DNA from: Malaya genurostris
Taxonomy: Eukaryota; Arthropoda; Insecta; Diptera; Culicidae
Direction: 5' to 3'
Length of the DNA stretch: 64,000 nucleotides
Assembly (NCBI RefSeq): GCF_030247185.1
Contig: NC_080571.1
Span: forward strand, 80,534,525-80,598,524
Shown here: positions 34,528 through 46,140 of the stretch, piece by piece
Layout of the letters: every line of letters begins with the position of its first letter
How positions within the stretch are numbered: the first letter of the stretch is position 1
Program-made: the position numbers and the translations under genes
The notes under the pieces: model-generated
Seen by the model: the letters and a program-made list of their open reading frames with translations, nothing else
Told to the model about the DNA's origin: nothing
Database searches by the model: none

Positions 34528-35080
34528 ACTTGGTAAACACGACAAATTAGGTATTGTTTGTTATTAGCTTATATTTCGATCACTAATCTAAAATAGATTC
34601 ATTCAAGTTCCCTTCAATTCCACTACGAAGAATTTAAACTATTTCGTTAAATTACAAAATATATAATTTTATCTACTCGAATCGATGCGTAGAAATATTT
34701 TCAAGCCGTCGGTTTAAAGATATAAAAAATCTTGTTAAAGTTGGTTTAGCTGTAGATGTTTAAAACCTGATGACCGTTTGTACGATTTTGTTATCAGTAT
34801 TTTGAATTAACACCCCTTTGTAGAAAACCGACGCAGACGTCAAAAGTTACATATTCAATTCACCTACAAGATGTTATTTTCGCAAGAACATTTTATTATT
34901 GACACAAGCGAGTATTCTCAAGTAGCAATTAAAACTTGTTGAAAATGTCATGTTTCACAATTGCTACAGAACGGTTATATTTGTTGGATATGTTAGATAA
35001 ATGATATCACACGCTGTTACAAAAAATATGAGAACCGTTCATAATACTGCCTGTAAAACCAACTCAAAACCCGGAAAGGA
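34528..35080. other. Unassigned AT-rich DNA
   Basis: No gene or repeat recognised. Confidence 0.45.
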
Positions 35081-35084
35081 TTAA

Positions 35085-35725
35085 GGGCTGAGGCCAGTAG
35101 GTCGCGTAAAACCACGTGGCTCACTGTGCGTATTACATTTCTCTCCATGCTCTCTCGCAAATGTGCAAAATGGCTCTCGATGTGGCCGGGTGGCCCAGAA
35201 AGTTTTGATATTTTCGGTTACAAGTTTTACTACATCACATGAAATCCAAGAAAGCTGCCGCATGTTTGGCAGCCTTTTCGAGCCGATTTTATTTCTCTCT
35301 CATGTTTCGTTACGTTACCAGGGAACTAAAATGGCGCCGACATAGGAATCGACTTACCTCCACAAAAATAACATACACTTCATTTTCATCGCGACAACAT
35401 ATATGTTTTTATGCACTAATCGCATCTAAACTAAATTATCTGGACATTGTCAGGATAGATTTTTGATCCATGCTTTTGAAGGCGAGATTCAATGAACAAG
35501 TTGAAAGTTGCCGTTTTCAGCTATGCAATTCTTTTTTCAGAAGAAAGACTTTCACGACCTCTAAAGTCAAACAATCATTCTGAAATTTTCACAGAATAAT
35601 CTAAACTAATTTTCTAAGAGATTGTCAGTTGGGTTTTTTGATATTCGTCACCGTTTCTGAGAAAATCAGATTTGAAGCGTGAAAATAGCCCTTTAAAACG
35701 CCCTAAAACACACTGGCCTCAGCCC
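35085..35725. mobile_element. piggyBac-like MITE, 641 bp, TTAA-flanked
   Basis: The inverted ends GGGCTGAGGCCAGT are each bounded by TTAA (35081-35084 and 35726-35729). TTAA duplication with GGG/CCC termini is diagnostic for the piggyBac superfamily. The interior has no transposase; its frames are short and unrelated to any known family. It could be mobilised in trans by a related transposase. Confidence 0.85.
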
Positions 35726-35729
35726 TTAA

Positions 35730-35997
35730 GTTCTAAAACGGTTTTTGTAAGTAACTGTACAATAAGTTCATTTAAGCAGTTTTATTTCCAGTTTTCACTA
35801 ATGAAATATTACTGCTCTGGAACATATCAAACAAGAAACTTGTTGCAACTTCATACAAGCTAAGTGCGCTTTTCCAATCGCACAATCATTGCGAGTATAG
35901 TTAGGAAATACAATACAAGAACAATGTTTGCTACTTGAATTATAGTATTTCGCTCATGTCAAAACCGAATATACATTGAGTTATAAACTTGTTACAT
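35730..35997. other. Short unassigned spacer
   Basis: Nothing recognised. Confidence 0.4.
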
Positions 35998-36375
35998 TTC
36001 TCTATAGAAAGGTAATTAAATGAATAGCTGACTATTGAATTTTGTATCAAGCTCGAAAATCAAATTGATGTCATTTCCGGTTATAAAGATATAATCGTAT
36101 AAGTGACGTAACCGACTAACCGCACTTTTTTCATCGGTTGAATTTTCTTCAAGATGGCTCAACGAATTTAAATACACTTAGGCATATCTGAAAGCCTACA
36201 TCTTCATTCAAATTTGGATGGGTTGTGGTGACCATTTCAGGTTCGAGAAAATTTCTTGCAGATGCCTGAGTCGATTTCAAAAGGCTTTGACCCGTTTGAA
36301 AGCTACTATTAGGTTATTTTAAATGCTCAAAATACTATTTAAATTACAAGGGAAAGGCATTATTACACCACTACT
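35998..36375 (+). repeat. Old, diverged copy of the 170-mer family with an E2-like end
   Basis: It starts TTTCTCTATAGAAAGGTAAT, holds TATAAGTGACGTAACCGACT (about 36099) and CAAGATGGCTCAACG, and ends GAAAGGCATTATTACACCAC. The order matches the array unit but the foldback is absent. Confidence 0.65.
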
Positions 36376-36964
36376 ACATCTACCACATCTCAGACATATT
36401 TTTTAAGTCCAGGTCCATTTGTTCTATCCGCAAAATTTCGATTTCATTTTCTTTTGTTTCGGTTTTGCATTGCTTGAAAGCAACAAGGTTTGCATAAATG
36501 AATGCATTCTGAATTTGGTTTCAATTCCGGTGGCTTTTGATCATCAGATTTTCTCATGTAACTTACTGTCTTACTTTTTTACTATAATGTATTATCTTTG
36601 TTCTTTGTCGCCTCATTAATAGGCATTTTAAGACTGTATCCAGCGTGACATGGAAGCGAATTGTTTATCTAAAGCTGTGGAAATCCATAAGATACACTAT
36701 AAATAGCTCGCTACAATAGAAAGCAAATTTTGTATTTTTTACAATCGATCTGATTTTAATCGAATAATAGATAAGCGATATTCTAGGATTTTTTGTCAAT
36801 GTTCACAAACAATATTTAACTTGGTGGTTATTTTATATTGAAGTTCATTCAGAATTTAAAAATAAATCAATATGAAGCGACACTATAAACACTATCTGCA
36901 TTGGTGTACTGAAGCTTTTCTTGTAAAAAGATCATGTGCAAATTGAATCAACCACTATATAAAT
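36376..36964. other. Unassigned AT-rich DNA
   Basis: Nothing recognised on either strand. Confidence 0.45.
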
Positions 36965-37085
36965 GGAAACGAGTCATTTCGTCGAATGCCATTTCGCCGT
37001 CATTTCACCGAAAGGTTAGTTTCGCTAAAAGGGACATTTCACCAAAAGAGACATTTCACCAAAAGGGACATTTCGACTAATTTGA
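36965..37085. repeat. Minisatellite of ATTTCNCC-type units
   Basis: Repeated short units around GACATTTCACCAAAAG and CATTTCGCCG, period about 12-18 bp, six or more copies with drift. Confidence 0.8.
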
Positions 37086-37449
37086 TATTAATAATTGCCT
37101 ACATCACATTCATATTTCACATTATTCGTCTAAATTATTTATTTGCTGTTATGCTTCATAGATAATTGATGTGACGCAGCCACGTAACCAATCTTGCATC
37201 CAATCCTTTAACCAAAGCTAGGTTTCTTTGGCTTAGTTAGGTTTGAACGAGCGGTAGTAAAGGTCAGACAGCACACAAACAAAAATGATGTGGCGAAGCC
37301 GCATTAGATATTATTTCAATTGCACTCAGTTAACGGAAAATGCCCAAACATTTGCGTGGTAGATACACCAAAGAAAATGTTCTGATGCTTAGCAGCTAAT
37401 AGCATCCACAAGTTTTCTTGGAGCTACCACCTTCGTGTAAGTCGACAGC

Positions 37450-37555
37450 TTCTGCGTCCTCCAAACATTTGTATTACTTTGGTGACAGTTGATTTAGTCA
37501 CATCCAACAATTTTGTCAAATGCACGTTCGAGTAGTTTGGATTTTCGCAATGCAA
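37450..37555 (-). pseudogene. Tc1/mariner transposase N-terminal fragment
   Basis: The minus strand reads HCENPNYSNVHLTKLLDVTK followed by STVTKVIQMFGGR, the DNA-binding helix-turn-helix start of a Tc1/mariner-superfamily transposase. No catalytic part follows. On its other side it joins unrelated sequence (37556-37624). It is a relic with no preserved termini. Confidence 0.6.
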
Positions 37556-37624
37556 TGTTTTTTGGGGGTGACAAATCTTATTTTGCCCCGGGCGCCAAAT
37601 TTCCTCGGTACGCCACTGGTGCAC

Positions 37625-39170
37625 TTCAAAGTCGTTCTATTGTTCAGCACACTATACTGAACCTCGTTTTTGTCACCACTGCCGTATACGATTTCGTTTT
37701 GTCTGTATTTCTTCTAGTTGTCAGTTGTATAATAGCGATCCAGTTTAGATTCATCATACATCGTTTTTGCAACTCATATAAATGTAACGTACGAACAGGA
37801 AATCACATATAAGGAAATACAAATAATAAATCGTCGTATATCTCTATGGGGCAAACGACAGAAACGAAAATGATTTAATTAGTGTAACGCCTCTCTATTT
37901 CATCTGGCCTCCCTTCATCTCATAACTTTGAACATAAATCATATCTTTCAACGTACATGAACTAAAGTATGAGTCACATTTCCCTATTTCAAGAAATGAT
38001 TAAAAATTCTTCAGCCAATCCAGATTTGACTTACAGCAAAATTTTAAATCGTGTGTTATCTCACAGTTGGCATTAGGTTATTTTGAGAAGAATTCTGACA
38101 TTTTGAACCTGAGAGTGTAATAGTGCAATATTTTGTTTTGATTGAATGAATATACAGCCAACGATAGGATGAATAAAAATCCATTCAAATGAAATTAGGA
38201 ACAGAGTAGTGAACATATTTTATTGTTGAAATAGGCCACCTATTTATTGCGTATCAACAAAAGTTAACTTGCTTTTATTGGCAATATCTATGTTGATTCA
38301 GCTCTGCTTTACCTTTATGTTAAGAAAAAAATTGATTCATTTCATCTGTGGTTTTATTAGTGTAATAATCAGTGCGGTAAAATTTTATTTTCAATCGAAT
38401 GATATCAGATGAAAATGAAATTTATGGCCATTGACCGTCAGCATATCGATACAAATTCATATGACTTTTGCTGCCATTTTTAAGTGAAGCTCTCAAAATT
38501 CATCGTCAGTTGAATAATCGTACCTAGTCATTTGAAGTTTTGCTTGCTCAGTTTCAGTCTAGCTGCTTCATTGTCTTCGCTGTTGTTAGTGAGCAAGTTC
38601 GAATGAATAGAACTATAAATGAAGGAAAGTATTAAAAATGAAAACTGAAGGAGGAAACTATTAATTTATGTGTATTCTGTAATTGATATTTCAGCTACCT
38701 GGTCTATTATCTTGAACCAATCCGATGTTTTACATAAACCTCATAAGAAGGCCGTTCTCTCACTATTGAAAAAGATATTTTGTTACTTCAAGAGATCAAC
38801 TGATGGTGGTTAAACTGAGATTTGATTTGAAGAAAATCGATTGAAGAACTGAATGCTACCGAATGGAACGTCAGCGAACGTTGTGTGTGTCAGAGTGTGA
38901 AGTTTACTGCAGTAGAAAGATCATCAGTGTGTTTCACATTCGGTTTCAATTGAATTGAATGAAGTTTTACTGCACTGGTAATGATACAACAAAGTTTACT
39001 CGTGATCGGTGAAGTGGAATGGTGTGATTATTTTTTTCAACACAGAGGGCAGTAGTGTCCTTCATGCAATGCGAGAATAAATCAGCTGACTATTGTTCAA
39101 AATTCGATTTTTTCAAAATGAGTACCGCGCTTCGCGCTTCGAAGCAGTTTTTTGTGCTCGCACCCGAAAG
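37625..39170. other. Unassigned AT-rich DNA
   Basis: No gene recognised; frames are short and unrelated to known families. Some flanking sequence of the Tc1 copy may begin near 39080. Confidence 0.4.
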
Positions 39171-39735
39171 GTCCCAAAATGACCAAAGCTACCGTGGAGA
39201 AATACATGCAAAAGTCGAAACAGTTTGTTGGTAAAGGGGTGAATCGTTTTAAAGAGGTGAAAAATGTCGACGTCTTTCCAAATCTCGGCACTGTCGGTGT
39301 ATTGTCGGAATAAAGACGAAAAAGTAATTTATGACCTGTTTTTGAAAAATAGAAAGATTAGAAATTGACCAAAAAAGGTTTAAATATATAGTACGGAACT
39401 GTTCGCAGACATTCGATCGCAAATAATTTGAAATTTCGAAGTACTTTGCAAAAACCGATGTTGTGTGAAAAATGTGTGAAGAAACGTCTTGAATGGGCAA
39501 AGGAGGAAAATGGTGTCGTGATCTTGGATTGGCCCTCTCAGTCGCCCGATGCCAATCCAATTGAGAACGGTTGGGCTCATATGAAGATGAAGCTTGGGAA
39601 GAACCGACCCCACAATTTGAAGCAGCTTGTTCGCCGAATTCACAAAATTTAGAGGTCTAGTTCAGAAGAAAAAGCGCAAAATCTCGCTCAAAGTCAAACC
39701 ATTATTAACGCTGAAAGGAATTGGACTTGCAATTA
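39171..39735 (+). pseudogene. Tc1-like transposase remnant
   Basis: The reading from 39178 gives MTKATVEKYMQKSKQFVGKG and FKEVKNVDVFPNLGTVGVLS, then a TAA at about 39310. Homology resumes in other frames (HSIANN, KFRSTLQKPMLCEKCVKKRL, EWAKE) and then jumps to VILDWPSQSPDANPIENGWA, the C-terminal catalytic region ending in Glu. The catalytic core between EWAKE and VILDWP is deleted. The family product is a DDE transposase inserting at TA; this copy is inactive. The terminal repeats were not identified. Confidence 0.75.
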
Positions 39736-40141
39736 ATGTATTTGCATGTAAGTTTTTGATCTAATAAAACAATATTCAAAAGTATTTTCGTGTTGAGTCT
39801 TTTCATTTTCTCAGAACAGTGACCACGCTCTTATGTAACTGTAGAAACTGCATAACATTCCATAACACGTTTTTTTCCCAGCAATTTCTTGATGCAGGTA
39901 CCGGATCAATGAATACCTAAAAAAGTAATACACCAGGGCTTGATTGTGGTATGTCAATATTATAAATGTAATTGAAATTGTTTACTAATATACCAAAAAC
40001 AAGCCTTTAAATTATTTAGAAAGAAATCATTTTACTCTTAAAAACAAAACAAAATGAATGGTTTTAACAAACAAAAGCGTAAGTTGAAATACTAATCATA
40101 TTAGGTTAATCATTTATCATTTATTCCAACTCCCAAGTTTA
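39736..40141. other. Unassigned spacer
   Basis: Probably includes the outer part of the Tc1 remnant; nothing else is seen. Confidence 0.35.
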
Positions 40142-40143
40142 TA

Positions 40144-40927
40144 AAGGGTGATTTTTTAAGAGCTTGATAACTTTTTTAAACAATAAAACGCATAAAATTT
40201 GCAAAATCGATGAGGCTCATTTCTGGTTGAATGGCTACGTAAATAAGCAAAATTGCCGCATTTGGAGTGAAGAGCAACCAGAAGCCGTTCAAGAACTGCC
40301 CATGCATCCCGAAAAATGCACTGTTTGGTGTGGTTTGTACGCTGGTGGAATCATTGGACCGTATTTTTTCAAAGATGCTGTTGGACGCAACGTTACAGTG
40401 AATGGCGATCGCTATCGTTCGATGCTAACAAACTTTTTGTTGCCAAAAATGGAAGAACTGAACTTGGTTGACATGTGGTTTCAACAAGATGGCGCTACAT
40501 GCCACACAGCTCGCGATTCTATGGCCATTTTGAGGGAAAACTTCGGAGAACAATTCATCTCAAGAAATGGACCGGTAAGTTGGCCACCAAGATCATGCGA
40601 TTTGACGCCTTTAGACTATTTTTTGTGGGGCTACGTCAAGTCTAAAGTCTACAGAAATAAGCCAGTAACTATTCCAGCTTTGGAAGACAACATTTCCGAA
40701 GAAATTCGGGCTATTCCGGCCGAAATGCTCGAAAAAGTTGCCCAAAATTGGACTTTCCGAATGGACCACCTAAGACGCAGCCGCGGTCAACATTTAAATG
40801 AAATTATCTTCAAAAAGTAAATGTCATGTACCAATCTAACGTTTAAAATAAAGAACCGATGAGATTTTGCAAATTTTATGCGTTTTATTGTTTAAAAAAG
40901 TTCTCAAGCTCTTAAAAAATCACCCTT
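40144..40927 (+). mobile_element. Rosa-type (DD41D) mariner element, N-terminal deletion
   Basis: Terminal inverted repeats of 65 bp (40144-40208 and 40863-40927) differ at one position and are bounded by TA (40142-40143 and 40928-40929). The left repeat runs directly into the first catalytic region of the transposase, so the N-terminal DNA-binding half was removed precisely at the repeat edge. Total length is 784 bp. Confidence 0.85.
40209..40820 (+). pseudogene. DD41D transposase, catalytic half only
   Basis: An uninterrupted frame from DEAHFWLNG (first Asp at codon 40209) through WFQQDGATCHTA (second Asp) to DLTPLDYFLWG (third Asp), ending LNEIIFKK at 40820. Counting from the Asp of QDG to that of PLD leaves 41 residues between, the DD41D spacing of the rosa group of mariners. 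All three catalytic aspartates and the C-terminus are intact, but the helix-turn-helix domain is missing. The annotated-looking start ATG lies inside the terminal repeat and is not authentic. It could encode a catalytic-only or inhibitory protein if transcribed; more likely it is inert. Confidence 0.85.
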
Positions 40928-40929
40928 TA

Positions 40930-42679
40930 CATTCAGAGCACTACAACGTTTAGATAAAGTTAGTTCATTTCAAACTGATTTTGCAAGTTGAATTTACGAT
41001 GAAATTGTTTGTCCAGAAATTGATAGGAACGCTCAAGTATGTTGTTTGTTAGTTTTACCAAAATATTCATTGGAACAAACTAATCAACTGAGAAAAATCA
41101 AATATCTAGTTTTTTTAAACCAAATTTCGCTTTGTCACCAGTTCAATAAAATAAATCGTTGCGTGAAACCCAAGCTTAGCTACATTTACAATTTTTTTTC
41201 TCTGCGTGTAGCTTAATGACGCTTGACTGCGAAATGAGGACACATGGGAATGATTAAAAATAAATCTACTGCTACAAGAAATGTAGATGAAGGACGGTTT
41301 CTAGTTTTCTTCTGAGGTGTGATTAATTGCTTTTCTGGATAGTTAAAGTGTTAGAACTGTTCCAATGCTTGGCGAAGTTTGACAAGTTCGAGTTCTGTCT
41401 CTGAAGGAAACAAATTCTCTTTTCGAAATTTCATCCTATCATTCAACGATTCCCGGATTTTTCCGATTAATATTGATTGAAAGTTAATGATTACTTTGCG
41501 TCGTAAAGAATAAATTCATAATTTTCGGAAGTCTTACGTCAGTCTTACTGCGGCCATGTAGCTTCGTCCTAGCCACTACAGTTCGCAACCCTATAAAAAT
41601 GAACCTACTACAGGAAGCAGCTAAAATTAGTAGCTGCTGCGAAAGTTTAATCTCAATAATCTATAATCTTACTGTTTAAAAAAGTAATCTGTACTGGATC
41701 CACTTAGAAATATTTTATTATCTATCTACAGTTGTCAACGTTGGGAACTGCACTGCGGAAACGCTTACTGACCTGAAAGAGCAATCTCCCCTACGCTGTC
41801 AACACGTTTTCATAGTAAATGAATGGTTGCATAGCACAGACCGGATCGTTTATTTATGATTGTCTCTTGGAGTTGTCTGGAAACCTATCTTCTGCCCTAG
41901 GCCATTCGTTTGCTTATGCAGCTATGGACCCGGCACTGTACGTGGAACCGTCTACGAACACATTTATTTTATTAGCTTCTCACGAGTTACGACCGGCACA
42001 GGGCACCCAGCAGCCATGCCAACGGTCTCGGAGCAACTCTTCTTAGTTCAAGTTCACCCGTTCGATGGAAACAACGGGGACCTTTTCCTTGCGCTCGAAT
42101 AAGTAATACTAATGATTGCTGTATTCTCCCTCTCCTCCTCCTCCTCATCCTCATCCTCTTGTTCCTACATAGTTTATTGTTTGCATTTTTCAGCATAAAA
42201 TTATGTAGAGCCGTTTCCAAACCGCCCTGCACAGCAGATTGTTATGGAAGTAGATACAAATTGACGTTCATTAGGGGAGACAGTTCATTTCACACTTACG
42301 AAAAATCATCACCCAATGTCGACACGGAAAAATCGCCGTAAGAAGTTGATTTTTTTTATCGAAGGAGAAGAATTTCCGAAAGAGTGCGCAAAATTTGTTC
42401 AGAAATACTTGGGATGCCACGCGATCGGTGGCCAATCTGCCAAACTCGCCAGGAATTGTCTGTGTGTGTATGTATGTATGTGTGGGCACATGTTAACAAA
42501 TCTTTCTACCGCTTTTTTAGATTAGTCGTTGACGTGAAGTAAATATTTCTAAATGCAATAAAAGACCAAAAAAGCCTTTTTTCAATTCAATCAACAAACG
42601 TGGTCGTACCCGGATTCGGAAACATTTAACTTAAATACCTGTTACAACGTAGTTTTGGTATTTCAATAGTACACCATTG
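40930..42679. other. Unassigned DNA
   Basis: A less AT-rich portion at 41740-42110 holds 75-80 codon frames without known domains. A CTC/CAT-rich simple stretch lies at 42127-42160. A TTTTTTAGATTAG junction motif is at 42513-42525. No gene is supported. Confidence 0.4.
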
Positions 42680-43310
42680 AAAAATCGGTTTGATGCTCGT
42701 TTGAAAGCTACTGTCGGTCCATTGATCAAGTTCGAAGATTAAATGGCTGTGACTTTTGGTTCCAGAGATATGATTGTATAAGTGACGTAACCGACAAAAC
42801 GCGTTGAATTTATAAGTGACGTAACCGACAAAACGCGTTGCATTTACACGCGCTCAATTTTCTCAGAGATGGCTGAACCAATTTTAACAAGCTTATACTC
42901 GATTGAAAGCTACTGCTAGGCCATTGATCACATTCAAAGATCAAATGGCTGTGAGTTTTGGTTCCGGAGATATGATTGTATAAGTGACGTAACCGACAAA
43001 ACGCGTGGTATTTTTACGCGCTCAATTTTCTTAGAGATGGTTGAACCGATTTGAACAAACTTACGCTCGTTTGAAAGCTACTGTTAGGCCATTGATCAAG
43101 TTCAAAGATGAAATGCCTGTGACTTTTGGTTCCGGAGAGATGATTGTATAAGTGACGTAACCGACAAAACGCGTTGCATTTACACGCGCTCAATTTTCTC
43201 AGAGATGGCTGAACCGATTTTAACAAACTTAAATTCGTTTGAAAGCTACTGTTGGGCCATTAATCAAGGTCAAAGATCAAACTGCTGTGACTTTTGGTTT
43301 AAGTGACGTA
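42680..43310 (+). repeat. Diverged 170-mer tandem block
   Basis: Four successive units of the family seen in the array, with phrases GTTTGAAAGCTACTGT and ATAAGTGACGTAACCGAC. A ~30 bp duplication of the CGTAACCGACAAAACGCGTT region occurs at 42780-42840. Substantially diverged from the array copies. Confidence 0.85.
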
Positions 43311-43736
43311 TCCACAAAACACGTTGATTTTTACCGCTCTTATATATATTAGGGTGCCAATATTTTGGGATCACTTCTAATTTCGTAAAGCGCTAGTGCT
43401 CAAAAGTTTAAGCACCTCAAAAAATATCCTCATGCAAAATTTGAGCTAAATCGGGCATGCGTAAGGGCTGCTGTCCGGTGGTAAAGGTTTGAAAATTTTC
43501 GATCTTGAAAAAGCACCATAGGTACATAAAATTTCCAAAATCGAAAATATTTTTTGATGCCTAAACTCTTAAAACTGCATGAAACGTCGAGATTTAGTGT
43601 CATCTAAAAAAAATTTATTTGAAAAAATCAACTATCTGTGACTTTTTTCGGGATGACTCTAAATCTCGACGTTTCATGCAGTTTTAAGAGTTTAGGCATC
43701 AACAAATATTTTCGATTTTGGAAATTTCACGTAGTT
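43311..43736 (+). repeat. Foldback of the unit, shortened, truncated by an RTE fragment
   Basis: It continues the unit order: TTTTTACCGCTCTTATATAT, GCTCAAAAGTTTAAGCACCT, then the foldback arms (43497-43735) with a shortened centre. Sequence breaks at about 43736, where the RTE homology begins. Confidence 0.8.
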
Positions 43737-44553
43737 GGTCAACGCCAGCGGTCTTATTATTTTTCAACCGGCTTACCACCTCCTCCACTTCTTGGAGGTC
43801 TGGAGGACTTCGCGATCTCGGTCTTCCTGTTGGCGCTTTTTTCTATGGGATACCGAGTTTAGTCTGTTCCGCGCCTGTCTGTATCGCTCCTCGTTTGCTC
43901 TCGTCCGGTGTTGCAGCTTGCTCGCCCAAGCTGCATTCTTCTCGGCCACTAACTGTTCACATTTGTCGTCGAACCAGTCGTTCCTTACGTTCGGTGCCGC
44001 CGTACCTAGCGTTGCTGATGCAGTGCTACCTATGGCAGAACGGATGTCTCTCCAGCCATCTTCAAGAGTAGCTTCCGATTACCGGTCGGTACATTGCCTC
44101 CCTTCCTACCTGGGCATTCATGTCACCGATGACAATTTTTACGTCTCTGTGTGGGCAGCCGTCATAGGCATGTTCCAGCTGCACGTAGAACGCTTCTTTC
44201 TCGTCATCGGGTCTCCCTTCATGTGGGCAGTGCACGTTGATGATGCTGTAATTGAAAAAACGGCCTTTAATTCTCAACTTACACATCCTGGCATTGATCG
44301 GCTGCCACCCAATCACTCGCTGACGCATCTTGCCCAGCACTATAAAGCCAGTTCCCAGCTCGTTCGCTGTGCCACAGCTTTGGTAGAAGGTAGCCGCTCG
44401 ATGACCGCTTTTCCACACCTTCTGTCCCATCCAACAAAGCTTCGCAGCGCTACGACGTCGAAGCTGCGAGGATTTAGTTCGTCGTATATTATCCTGTCGC
44501 AGCCTGCGAAACCTAGCGACTTGCAATTCCATGTTCCAAGTTTCCAATCGTAG
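43737..44553 (-). pseudogene. RTE endonuclease/linker pseudogene
   Basis: The frame 44547-44062 contains the middle of the AP endonuclease: GTGFIVLGKMRQRVIGWQPI, RICKLRIKGRFFN-like sequence, IINVHCPHE and IGDMNAQVGREA (metal-binding Asp/Asn). The N-terminal catalytic Glu region is frame-broken, and the SDH end is deleted where SYS joins a linker reading (GWRDIRSAIGSTASATLGTA, NDWFDDKCEQLVAEKNAAWA). The linker continues to 43737 at the start of RT. It would have nicked target DNA for retroposition; it is now dead. Confidence 0.75.
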
Positions 44554-45010
44554 TCCTTATTTCGTCGCGTGGGTCTATGCCGATTGTTCCGGGTCGTATT
44601 CTCTCCTGTATTATTCGTAATAGATGTTTTACGGGCGGCTTATTAGGCCTACGCCAACCCCCTGTCTCGCCGGAGGATCATCGTGCTTGCTCTGTTTAAA
44701 GTCCCAACTAGCACTAGGACGCTCCCGTTGGTGGGGTTGCTACCTTGGATTTAGCTAGACGGGATGCAGCATTTCATACTCAGCCGCTGGATACCAAAAC
44801 AGACGCTGTTTGAAGCCGCTCCTAGCATGGAGTACAGACGCTCCGACATCCTCTAAAGAGGACCCCCTTCCCTGTCAACATACGACCAAGGTCCCTCCGG
44901 GGTTGGTTACCCGATCTTTCCTATGGTTGCTCGTACCCCAGCCGGCACCGCGGGAAACCACATTGGGACCTGAATTGCGCATTGTCCAGTCGTTTACCAA
45001 CGTTTAATAA
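43737..45010 (-). mobile_element. RTE-clade non-LTR retrotransposon, 5' fragment
   Basis: On the minus strand: a ~450 bp GC-rich leader (45010-44555), endonuclease, linker, and the first residues of the RT (SRLKNNKTAGVDQ at 43737). It ends abruptly there, fused to the foldback. GC content is well above the surroundings, typical for this clade's 5' part. Confidence 0.75.
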
Positions 45011-45104
45011 TGTAGTAATAGTTATAAAATATAATAACAGTACTAAAAATAGTAATAAAAATTAATAAAAGAAATATATTTTCATGAGACTGCTATGAAA
45101 GAAG
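45011..45104. other. AT-rich simple sequence
   Basis: Loose TAATAAAA-type repeats, then an E2-end segment beginning at about 45068. Confidence 0.4.
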
Positions 45105-45412
45105 AGAAAGGCATTATCACACCACTAGGTGGATTGAGAAGGGTTTTTTTTTAGATTAGCAACACTCTTCTCATACAAATAGGCAACGCAAATGTCTAGC
45201 GCTTGGTTAGAAAAATTATGCCTACTATGTGATATAAACACTGAAGAATGCTTTTGTGAACTACTCGATTCAATCTGAATCAATTGGTGTCAAAAATGAG
45301 CCCAAATTAGTGTTGGAAATTATTTTGTAATATGATAAAAAATGGTTTTATAAGACTGTTTTGAAGAAAAAGAAAGGCGTTATCACACCACTAGGTGGAT
45401 TAGGAAGGGTTT
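45068..45412 (+). repeat. E2 repeats in head-to-tail arrangement
   Basis: One E2 3' end (45068-45150) runs straight into a full E2 (45151-45412), each ending in CACCACTAGGTGGATT, AAGGG and a T run. The period is about 265 bp. The same end-to-start junction ends the 1.23 kb array at 6888. Confidence 0.8.
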
Positions 45413-45570
45413 TTTGTTTCAATTGAGATTACATTTGATCTTGACGTTTCATGCATTGCTAAGACATTTGGCATCAAAATAATGTTTTCTTTACCTCTGC
45501 GGATTTCTGTAGTTATGCGGGTGTTTTTGCGTGGTTTTAACGCGGTACGTATTCCCGCGTAAAAAGAGAC

Positions 45571-46140
45571 CTTAGTGTAGTTAAAGGATGTAGCCGGGTT
45601 TGCATATAAAACCCTCTATAATACCCTCTATGAAAGGGTTCATATTAAAGATGATTTTCAAAAAATTATTTAGTTCTAAAAGCATATGTCACATACCCTG
45701 AAAATATCAGAAGAACCACCCTAACTCCGCCAATATGACAGTTAAATGGTTAACATTCAGGGAAAATCATCTACAACATAAACCCTTTCAAACAGCGTAT
45801 ATGAATTTTTTGTCTGTTTGGGGGCAGTTTTTATATTACGGTTTAATTCAAAATTTGACGAATGGGAAATAATTAGGATCTATTTTGCAATCATTTGCCG
45901 CTCAAATAATAAGGGACCGTAAAAAATCACGTAAACCAAAATTTAACACTTTTTAACCCCCCGTCAACCTTCGCAGACTTTCGTAGACTTTTCTAAATAC
46001 CTCCTAAAATCCTTTTCTAAATACCTTCTAAAAGTCTACGTCATCTTTAATATAAACCTTTTCATACAGCGTAAATCTTTTTTTTCTGTTTGGGCAGTTT
46101 TTATATGCAAACCCGGCTACACCCTTTAACTACACTGAGG
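45571..46140. mobile_element. MITE-like element with ~41 bp terminal inverted repeats
   Basis: AGTGTAGTTAAAGG, TGTAGCCGGGTTTGCATATA at the left (45573-45611) is inverted at the right (46100-46138) with two mismatches. Inside, CTGTTTGGG plus GCAGTTTTTATAT occurs twice (45812 and 46085). No coding frame. Superfamily not assigned. Confidence 0.65.

Noticed and set aside
40164..40208. Start of the rosa-type transposase at ATG 40164
   Set aside because: This ATG lies within the terminal inverted repeat; the true N-terminal domain is deleted.
41819..42102. Host coding exon near 41.9 kb
   Set aside because: Two overlapping plus-strand frames and a minus-strand frame compete, with no domain or splice evidence.
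43735..44553. 272-codon plus-strand frame as a gene
   Set aside because: The minus strand of the same stretch encodes recognisable RTE endonuclease and linker sequence; the plus frame is its shadow.
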